A program made the position numbers and the translations under genes. A DNA stretch of 5,426 nt from Thermodesulfobacteriota bacterium (GTDB taxonomy: Bacteria; Desulfobacterota; DSM-4660; Desulfatiglandales; HGW-15): the NCBI GenBank assembly GCA_025454125.1, contig JALOPA010000197.1:1-5426 (forward strand), in the 5' to 3' direction. This document shows positions 1 to 4,463 of this stretch, piece by piece (positions within the stretch are counted from its first letter, which is position 1; each line of letters starts with the position of its first letter). The notes below the pieces were generated by a model that saw only the letters and a program-made list of their open reading frames with translations, searched no databases and had not been told where the DNA came from.

Positions 1-219
1 TGCGCTTCATGGAGCGAAGGACGTACGTTTCGGGCTGATTGAGGCGATCCGCCGCATCCCAGCCGAAGTAAGGATCCCGGCCTGGACCGCTGCCAAGGTG
101 GGAATGTATTCTTTCACCTCTCCTTCCCGCGAGAATGTGCACACCGGGTAGTTGCCGTCATCCTGGGCGGCTACAACGGTGCGCGTCGTTCCGAAGTCAA
201 TTCCTAATCTGATGGTCAT
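1..219 (-). CDS. Hsp70-family (DnaK-like) protein, N-terminus, apparent frameshift, truncated by window edge
   Basis: The protein starts MTIRLGIDFGTTRTVVAAQD, with the phosphate-1 loop (GIDFGTT, residues about 6-12) of the actin-like ATPase domain of Hsp70 proteins, followed by a conserved IPTL segment at about residue 39. The first frame hits a stop at 7-9 after 70 codons, but from about position 78 down to the left edge the neighbouring frame reads DPYFGWDAADRL and then TYVLRSMKR. These match the family pattern of a G-W/Y-E/D-A segment followed by a S-x-K-R strand. One extra C in the CCC run at 76-78 (one extra G in the gene) would restore a continuous frame, so this is either a sequencing indel or a real frameshift. 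The gene lies downstream of the zinc-ribbon and SPFH genes on the same strand. The start ATG at 217-219 has only a weak purine-rich stretch ahead of it. Identification as Hsp70-like is firm; the subfamily cannot be given from so short a piece. Confidence 0.82.
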
Positions 220-255
220 GTCTCTGTTTGGTTGATGAATCAGTGGATTTCAGAA

Positions 256-284
256 ATAGTGACATCTCTCGGCGGGATTTGCAA
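256..284 (-). promoter_or_regulatory. Weak candidate promoter for the Hsp70-like gene
   Basis: On the minus strand TTGCAA (279-284) is followed after 17 nt by CACTAT (256-261), roughly 37 nt upstream of the ATG. The -35 matches consensus at four of six positions and the -10 at three of six. This is weak and could be chance; the gene may instead be read from upstream. Confidence 0.18.
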
Positions 285-290
285 GAGAGC

Positions 291-409
291 AATTAAGGGA
301 TTCTGGAATTGCGAATTCTGGGATTAAGGAATTGAGAAAGCCCGGAATCCCCCAATTCCAGAATTCCAGAATCCCTAAATTCCTGAATTCCAGAATCCCA
401 GAATCTAGA
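291..409. repeat. Inverted pair of 8-bp tandem-repeat arrays between two co-directional genes
   Basis: The right arm (346-409) is eight consecutive octamers with consensus AATTCCAG/AATCCCAG and no break in the 8-bp phase. Exact AATTCCAG copies lie at 354-361, 362-369 and 386-393. The left arm (291-333) holds five units of the same octamer in the opposite orientation, in near-perfect 8-bp phase (one unit is 7 bp). The two arms are separated by a 12-nt centre at 334-345. The 14-mer GGGATTCTGGAATT at 297-310 has exact reverse complements at 362-375 and 386-399, so the transcript could fold into a long hairpin with several alternative registers. The array includes the TAG stop codon (405-407) of the zinc-ribbon gene and so acts as its 3' untranslated region. 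It fills most of the 185-base gap before the Hsp70 start. Function unknown. Confidence 0.85.
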
Positions 410-1640
410 GATGCTTGGCGTACTGAATCAGTGTCTGGTTCGTCCTGAGATTGAAGTCGGGCTGGAAGAGCTCCTTGCCTGTTTTCTGGAAAGGGATGTA
501 GACGAGAACAAGGCTTTTCGCCTTGATCTCCACGGTGTCGAGCACCCGCAGCATGCTGGGCGGCTTGATGAAACTGGCCAGATTGATTTTCAGGCTTTCC
601 ACGGCATCCTGAAAAGGCATGGTCACAGGAAGGACTTCTCCCTCAGGAAGCTGCGCCACATACTGCTTGGGAGGTTGGGAAAGGGTCACGTTGCGTGAGA
701 AAAAGAGAAAATCCTGAGGTCTGATTTTGAAGGCAGGGGTCCAGAAGCGGAAGGGCTTCTCGTCCCAGCCCTCCTGAACCACCTTGGCCATGTTGGCTGT
801 TTTCACGAGATCTGCGTAGGACGCGAGCTGGATTCCCGAAACCTCAGCCCGGATGCGGTAGAAAGGGAAGTAAACCGAATCCGGCGTCTCAGTAGGAAAC
901 ACGCCGAACTCCAGTTTGGTAAAACCTTTTCCCTTGTTCATCCAGAGGGAGTTGCAGTTCTTGCAGGAAAGGGCCAGGGCGTTCTTTTCCCCTTCCAGGT
1001 CCCACCCGCAGTTGGGGCAAAGGCTGGGAACAAACTCGATTCGCCAGTCCGGTTTGCCTCCTTCCATGGTTGAAGCGTCAAAATTTGCAGGCAGCGCCGA
1101 AGAAACCGGACGGTTGAGAACCGCATCAAAGACTTTGTCGGTTACGTAAAAAGGAGAGTAGATCTGGCTCAGGCAATCGCCGACAAAAGTCTTTGCAAAC
1201 ATGGGTTCCCTGGTCGTCGAAGTGAACGTCTCCTCCGCAAGGCGCAGAAGCTCCTTGGACGAGACCGTCGGCTTCAGAAAAACGCCCTCATTCTCAGGCG
1301 AAACAAATCGAAGCTTCAGGGTTTGGCTGCGAAGGCCCAGGGAAGCGGGAAACAAGGGAGAAGATACGGCCTGCTGGCTTACGTCCACAATCCGGTGTTT
1401 TATGCCCCCGGGCAGGGAGACGAAAAAGCTTCCCTTGAAACGCCAGTAAGGGAGAAAGAGCAGGGACTTGCCTGCAGGGGCGGCGTGGGGGAGCATGTAT
1501 CGAAAGTAATCCCGGGTCACCAGGTACGACTTCACCCTGCAAAAGGGACAGGTGAAGAGACGCTCCGTCTCTTCCAGCGTGGCCGGAGCCCCGCACTGGG
1601 GACATTGGTGCTCAATCAGTAGGTGGGGGCTTTTCAGCAT
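405..1640 (-). CDS. Cytosolic protein with two zinc-ribbon half-repeats, possible YdjG-like partner of the SPFH protein
   Basis: Starting at ATG 1638-1640 the protein has 411 residues. This start is preferred over the in-frame ATG at 1745 because the extra 35 codons run through a repeat array, an AGG lies 7 nt before it, and the zinc ribbon begins soon after. Two four-cysteine ribbons are visible, C13/C16-C31/C34 and C208/C211-C226/C229, each CxxC-X14-CxxC. Exactly 51 residues after the first cysteine of each ribbon comes the same motif, PYWRFK (64-69) and PFYRIR (259-264). Each half ends in a Y-x-P-F-x-x-T motif (161 and 381), so the protein is an internal duplication. I see no signal peptide or membrane segment. 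It sits downstream of the SPFH/zinc-ribbon gene and upstream of an Hsp70-like gene. In B. subtilis an SPFH protein (YdjI) and a zinc-ribbon protein (YdjG) are encoded with PspA, so a structural partnership is plausible, but no enzymatic function can be inferred. The zinc-binding assignment is firm; the role is a guess. Confidence 0.83.
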   Translation of the reverse strand: MLKSPHLLIEHQCPQCGAPATLEETERLFTCPFCRVKSYLVTRDYFRYMLPHAAPAGKSLLFLPYWRFKGSFFVSLPGGIKHRIVDVSQQAVSSPLFPASLGLRSQTLKLRFVSPENEGVFLKPTVSSKELLRLAEETFTSTTREPMFAKTFVGDCLSQIYSPFYVTDKVFDAVLNRPVSSALPANFDASTMEGGKPDWRIEFVPSLCPNCGWDLEGEKNALALSCKNCNSLWMNKGKGFTKLEFGVFPTETPDSVYFPFYRIRAEVSGIQLASYADLVKTANMAKVVQEGWDEKPFRFWTPAFKIRPQDFLFFSRNVTLSQPPKQYVAQLPEGEVLPVTMPFQDAVESLKINLASFIKPPSMLRVLDTVEIKAKSLVLVYIPFQKTGKELFQPDFNLRTNQTLIQYAKHL

Positions 1641-1689
1641 AAAGAAACCTGTCTTTGGACCTAAGAGATTTTCCCAGGAACGGGTTGGT

Positions 1690-1811
1690 GCAAGGTACAC
1701 GGCACAAGGTTCACGGGAAAACCTGATTGAAAGGGCTGTGGACACGCTCCATTGGCCCGGGTACCGCCCACCTTAAACCTTACACCTTGTCCCTTGCACC
1801 TTGTACCTTCT
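1690..1811. repeat. Inverted pair of 7-bp tandem-repeat arrays between two co-directional genes
   Basis: The right arm (1770-1811) consists of six consecutive heptamers with consensus ACCTTGT; the CCTT core recurs at 1771, 1778, 1785, 1792, 1799 and 1806 with no slippage. The left arm (1690-1717) has four heptamers in the opposite orientation (GCAAGGT, ACACGGC, ACAAGGT, TCACGGG). A 52-nt spacer (1718-1769) with no recognisable motif separates the arms. The right arm overlaps the TAA stop of the SPFH gene (1811-1813) by one base, so this lies in its 3' untranslated region and can fold as a stem in RNA. Its plan is the same as that of the 8-bp array at 291-409, but the unit sequence and length differ. 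Function unknown. Confidence 0.82.
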
Positions 1812-2935
1812 TATCCCAGCTTCTCCCCGCATTGGTTGCAGAAGATGGACTCTGCCAGATTCTGGTATTTGCACTTGGGGCAGACCCTGGGCCCCGCCTT
1901 TTCCTCCACGGCGTGGCCGCACCGGGAGCAGAACTTAGCGGTGGGAGGCAAATTTTTGCCGCACTTCTCGCACTGCTCGAAAATGAGCTGCTGGTGCCCG
2001 CACTTGGGGCAGAACTTCGAATCCGCGGGAATGGGATTCTGGCATTCGGAGCAGACCGCTGTTTGAGCGGCTTGGCCCTGCTGGCCGCCTGCCCCGCCGA
2101 AATACTGAGCGAACATGGCCGGCATCATCACGCCCATGCCCATGCCCATGCCCGAGCCTGCTCCCTCGGTGCCTGAAGCTTTTTCCATGGCCATGGCCGC
2201 CTTCATTTGAAGGAGCTTATTCATGTCCTTGAAAACCCCCATGCGCGAGCGGTCATCAATGGCCTGCTGCACTTCGGCCGGGGGCGTGATGGCATTGATA
2301 TAGAGGTGGGTCAACCCCAGACCGAAATGGCTGAAGTCTTCCTTGAGCCTCTGCACGAGCGACTGAGAGAGCTGATCGTATTTGGAAGGGAGATTCAAAA
2401 TCGTGTCGATGGTTTCGCCCATGTAGTCATTGAACCTGGAGACAATGACCCGGTTGAGGTACTCCTCGATCTCCTCGGTGGTGTAGACTCCCTGGGTGCC
2501 CACGAGCCGGTTGATGAAGAGAACGGGCTGCAAGACCTGAAGGTTGAACACTCCGAAGGCGCGCAGCCGGATGAGCCCGAGTTCTGCGTCCTTGAAGGCC
2601 ACAGGGTCTCTGGTTCCCCACTTGAGATTGGGGAACACCTTCATGTTGACCAGGTAGACTTCAGCCCGGAGCGGGCTGGTCATGCCCCACGGGATGCTGG
2701 CGATCTTGGTCAAAACCGGGATGTTGGCGGTCTTGAGCGTGTGCCGGCCGGGGCCGAAAGCCTCAATGGCCTTGCCTTTGTAGAAAAACACCCCTGCTTG
2801 GCTTTCCCGGACCGTAAGCTGAGCTCCGTACTTTATTTCCCCCGACCCTTTCTCCGGTATCCGGTGCACGAGCTCTTTGCCTGTCTCGTCAAACCACTCG
2901 ATAACCTCAAGAAAGATCACGTTGTCTTTGCCCAT
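1811..2935 (-). CDS. SPFH/Band-7 domain protein with three C-terminal zinc ribbons (YdjI-like, 'virion core protein' family)
   Basis: The 374-residue protein has an SPFH-type N-terminal two thirds. It includes the segment GAQLTVRESQAGVFFYKGK at about 37-55, FGPGRHTL at 60-67, a D-P-V-x-F-K-D segment at about 110-116, and an amphipathic helix around 180-205 leading to LYINAITPP at 211-219. A Gly/Met-rich linker follows (about 256-293), then three evenly spaced zinc ribbons, C295/C298-C309/C312, C322/C325-C336/C339 and C352/C355-C366/C369, all CxxC-X10-CxxC. SPFH proteins oligomerise on membranes; B. subtilis YdjI, of the same general layout, works with YdjG and PspA at damaged membranes. There is no N-terminal transmembrane helix, so membrane contact would be peripheral or through partners. 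The start is supported by AAGGGGG 8 nt upstream. It is the first gene of the minus-strand run, behind a promoter and a terminator-like leader. The GMGMGMG stretch is encoded by three exact CCCATG repeats (2133-2150), a possible site of length variation. The family call is firm; the cellular role is inferred. Confidence 0.9.
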   Translation of the reverse strand: MGKDNVIFLEVIEWFDETGKELVHRIPEKGSGEIKYGAQLTVRESQAGVFFYKGKAIEAFGPGRHTLKTANIPVLTKIASIPWGMTSPLRAEVYLVNMKVFPNLKWGTRDPVAFKDAELGLIRLRAFGVFNLQVLQPVLFINRLVGTQGVYTTEEIEEYLNRVIVSRFNDYMGETIDTILNLPSKYDQLSQSLVQRLKEDFSHFGLGLTHLYINAITPPAEVQQAIDDRSRMGVFKDMNKLLQMKAAMAMEKASGTEGAGSGMGMGMGVMMPAMFAQYFGGAGGQQGQAAQTAVCSECQNPIPADSKFCPKCGHQQLIFEQCEKCGKNLPPTAKFCSRCGHAVEEKAGPRVCPKCKYQNLAESIFCNQCGEKLG

Positions 2936-2943
2936 CCTTGTTT

Positions 2944-2950
2944 CCCCCTT
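2944..2950 (-). promoter_or_regulatory. Ribosome binding site of the SPFH gene
   Basis: On the minus strand AAGGGGG lies 8 nt before the ATG at 2933-2935. It is the best Shine-Dalgarno-like site in the window and fixes the start of the SPFH gene. Confidence 0.7.
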
Positions 2951-2976
2951 TGAATGTTGGCGCGCCTCTTGAGCAC

Positions 2977-3010
2977 AAAAAAAGGCCCATCCCTTCTAAG
3001 ATAGGCCCTT
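2977..3010 (-). terminator. Intrinsic terminator hairpin in the leader of the SPFH gene, possible attenuator
   Basis: Read on the minus strand, GGCCUAUC (3007-3000) pairs with GAUGGGCC (2991-2984) across an 8-nt loop, giving eight pairs with one G-U. It is followed directly by seven U (2983-2977), and three further A-U/G-U pairs extend the stem base to 3010. This is a textbook Rho-independent terminator, but it lies between a candidate minus-strand promoter (3027-3054) and the SPFH start (2935), not after a gene. It may attenuate the SPFH operon or simply stop antisense transcription arriving from the right. A 7-bp inverted repeat (CTCTTGA at 2966-2972 with TCAAGAG at 3017-3023) brackets it. 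Read on the plus strand there is no comparable U-tract. Confidence 0.72.
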
Positions 3011-3026
3011 ATAATTTCAAGAGAAT

Positions 3027-3054
3027 TGTATAACAGGAGAGGCTTCCAAGTCAA
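3027..3054 (-). promoter_or_regulatory. Candidate sigma-70 promoter for the SPFH/zinc-ribbon genes
   Basis: On the minus strand TTGACT (3054-3049, five of six to consensus) is followed after 16 nt by TATACA (3032-3027, four of six). This predicts transcription starting near 3020 and a leader of about 85 nt that contains the terminator hairpin and ends in the strong ribosome binding site. The plus-strand hexamer TATAAC at 3029-3034 overlaps this -10 and could serve the divergent gene at 3124, but I find no good -35 for it. Confidence 0.45.
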
Positions 3055-3123
3055 TGGAAAAACCCGCGATGCGAGGAGTGTTTCAGAATTGATTTCTCGA
3101 GTCTGGCAGACTATGCTGCCCCT

Positions 3124-3516
3124 ATGGACGTGGTCACCCTCATCGGAAAAGAGAACCTCCAGTGGCTCGCCACGGAGTTCGGCCGCGAAACAAGACTCAA
3201 GGACCTTCCCGAAGAAATCCTTGATCGGGCATGCGCTGTGGACATCGCTCTCCGCGACTACGGCCGCGACCGGAATGCCGTCACGGCCATCGCCCTCATC
3301 ACCTTCGCCTATCAACTGGGAGGGAAACGCCAGGAACCGCGCTACGGTTCCAACGACCTCCTGCTTCTCAAGGTCCTGGCCAAAAGGGAAAAACTGCGGA
3401 GAACCGAGAGCCGACCCTATGATCCTCCTCAATTGGATATCCCCCTTTTCGAGCTTTTCACGGGCAAAGTCGGCGAGGCCATCCGCGCCACCAAGTTCAT
3501 CACCAACCCCCTCTAA
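3124..3516 (+). CDS. Hypothetical protein, 130 residues, unrecognised
   Basis: I do not recognise this protein. It begins MDVVTLIGKENLQWLATEFG, looks soluble and mostly helical, is rich in charged residues (for example the K/R-rich stretch VLAKREKLRRTESR around 83-96), and ends FELFTGKVGEAIRATKFITN before the last two residues. There is no signal peptide, cysteine cluster or membrane segment. Its composition, with an even spread of D/E/K/R and hydrophobic spacing, looks genuinely coded. The start is uncertain. The ATG at 3124 has no Shine-Dalgarno sequence, while the same frame stays open upstream and reads IDFSSLADYAAP from an ATT at 3088, 9 nt behind a GAGGAG (3073-3078). A non-AUG start or a longer frame is therefore possible. 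It is divergent from the SPFH gene across a shared regulatory gap and is followed by a palindromic repeat, so it is probably a single transcription unit. Confidence 0.72.
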   Translation: MDVVTLIGKENLQWLATEFGRETRLKDLPEEILDRACAVDIALRDYGRDRNAVTAIALITFAYQLGGKRQEPRYGSNDLLLLKVLAKREKLRRTESRPYDPPQLDIPLFELFTGKVGEAIRATKFITNPL

Positions 3517-3542
3517 CCCGCTTGCACGACAACCCTAGGGTC

Positions 3543-3675
3543 CCCTCCCCCTTGAGAGGCTTTATCGCAATAACGGAGGCGCGTATTTTGTGTCATTTCG
3601 ACCCCGGCGAAAGGCGGGGGAGAAATCCGGCTCGCCTCGAAATGACATTGCGACATCGTCTCTGATGGGGGAGGG
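3543..3675. repeat. Nested palindromic REP/MITE-like element
   Basis: Three inverted repeats nest within 133 bp. CCCTCCCCC (3543-3551) pairs with GGGGGAGGG (3667-3675), TCGCAAT (3565-3571) with ATTGCGA (3647-3653), and TGTCATTTCGA (3591-3601) with TCGAAATGACA (3637-3647). The outer two pairs share the same centre (3609), as expected of one long, decayed palindrome; the inner one is offset by 10 bp through about 20 extra bases in the left arm. The inner part contains a further small stem, CCCCG/CGGGG. The TGTCATTTCGA...GAGAAAT core resembles dispersed palindromes I know from other bacterial genomes. No coding capacity is visible. It lies between two plus-strand genes, after the stop at 3516 and upstream of the promoter at 3711, and may also act as a transcript-end structure. 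Confidence 0.72.
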
Positions 3676-3710
3676 AGAGGAGTTGTCGTGGAATCTGCTG
3701 CACGAGACTT

Positions 3711-3739
3711 TTGACAAAACCCCGTTCCTTTGGTAAGGT
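3711..3739 (+). promoter_or_regulatory. Promoter of the phosphatidyltransferase/AsmA-like pair
   Basis: A perfect -35 TTGACA (3711-3716) is followed after 17 nt by TAAGGT (3734-3739), which keeps the three most conserved -10 bases. A TG two bases upstream (3731-3732) makes an extended -10. The predicted start is near 3746, giving a leader of about 43 nt. That leader contains a small hairpin (CGCT 3753-3756 with AGCG 3761-3764) and a weak GAGAG ahead of the ATG at 3789. Confidence 0.62.
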
Positions 3740-3749
3740 GGGTGCACCC
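3740..3749. promoter_or_regulatory. Perfect 10-bp palindrome at the predicted transcription start, possible operator
   Basis: GGGTGCACCC is perfectly self-complementary and sits directly after the -10 hexamer, from about -6 to +4 of the predicted start site. The position suits a repressor site, but no cognate regulator is encoded here and the dyad is short, so this is tentative. Confidence 0.3.
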
Positions 3750-3788
3750 GGACGCTCCAAAGCGCCAACTGCTTGAGAGAATTGCACA

Positions 3789-4463
3789 ATGGCTTCATTC
3801 GAGTTGATCAGCACAAAAAACCGCGAACGATATTTCAAGATTGTGGGGCCCATAGCCGACTTGTTTGCTCGCGCTGGGGTTCACCCCAACATCCTGTCCA
3901 TTGCCGGGCTTCTCCTGAGCATGGCGGCCGGACTGGTCTACGGCCACGGGAGTTTTTTTTGGGCGGCGTGGGTCGTTGTTCTGGCAGGGATCTGTGATAC
4001 CCTGGACGGCCGAATCGCACGACAGACCAACACGAAAAGCGCCTTTGGCGCCTTTTTCGACAGCACCCTGGACCGCTACAGCGACATGTTCCTGTTCATC
4101 GGGCTGGCTTACTACTTTGCCGGAGGTCGCCCGTTCTTGATCCATTTGCAGGCGACCGGGTCTCCGGAGGCCAGCCCGTGGACCGTCATGATGATCATTC
4201 TCGCCATTGCCGGATCTTTCATGGTGAGCTACACCAGAGCCCGGGCAGAAGGGCTGGGAATGGAATGCAAGGCAGGCATGATGCAGAGGCCCGAGCGCAT
4301 CATCCTTTTGATCATTGGGTCCCTGCTGGGTTCCATTCCTGTTGTGGGAATCCTGCTCCTTAAACTGGTCCTGCTGACCTTGGCCGTTTCGACCAACCTC
4401 ACGGCCGGATACAGGATCATGTTCATCAAGAACCGCATGCTCCGAGATGATCAAGCCAAGTGA
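3789..4463 (+). CDS. CDP-alcohol phosphatidyltransferase family protein
   Basis: This 224-residue integral membrane enzyme would transfer a phosphatidyl group from CDP-diacylglycerol to an alcohol at the cytoplasmic face of the inner membrane. The full family signature D-x2-D-G-x2-A-R-x8-G-x3-D-x3-D is present as D70, D73, G74, A77, R78, G87, D91 and D95, so the metal and CDP site appears intact. Hydrophobic segments are seen at about 36-50, 56-70, 99-111, 133-148, 170-190 and 190-201, the six-helix plan of the family; length is normal. The later motif SYTRARAEGLG (147-157) followed by a R-P-E-R segment (167-170) resembles the phosphatidylinositol-phosphate synthase branch more than cardiolipin or serine synthases, but the acceptor alcohol cannot be fixed by eye. 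Translation probably starts at 3789, since the promoter and a short leader lie just upstream. Its last 17 bases overlap the AsmA-like gene. An eight-T run at 3953-3960 is read through in frame. Confidence 0.92.
   Translation: MASFELISTKNRERYFKIVGPIADLFARAGVHPNILSIAGLLLSMAAGLVYGHGSFFWAAWVVVLAGICDTLDGRIARQTNTKSAFGAFFDSTLDRYSDMFLFIGLAYYFAGGRPFLIHLQATGSPEASPWTVMMIILAIAGSFMVSYTRARAEGLGMECKAGMMQRPERIILLIIGSLLGSIPVVGILLLKLVLLTLAVSTNLTAGYRIMFIKNRMLRDDQAK

Noticed and set aside
291..409. CRISPR array
   Set aside because: The units are 8 bp and directly adjacent, with no unique spacers, and the two arms are in opposite orientation.
1641..1745. 35-codon N-terminal extension of the zinc-ribbon protein from the ATG at 1745
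   Set aside because: This stretch runs through the left arm of the heptamer array and has no protein-like pattern; the start at 1640 has an AGG at suitable distance.
2207..2953. Plus-strand open frame of 248 codons opposite the SPFH gene
   Set aside because: It lies wholly antisense to a protein with clear SPFH and zinc-ribbon motifs; its length follows from the codon bias of the real gene and it has no recognisable domain.
3010..3015. Plus-strand TATAAT hexamer as a -10 box for the gene at 3124
   Set aside because: No -35-like hexamer lies 16-18 nt upstream, and the site overlaps the base of the terminator stem.
3953..3960. Eight-T run in the phosphatidyltransferase gene as a slippage or frameshift site
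   Set aside because: The frame is intact on both sides and gives a full-length, motif-complete protein; no alternative product of note results from slippage.
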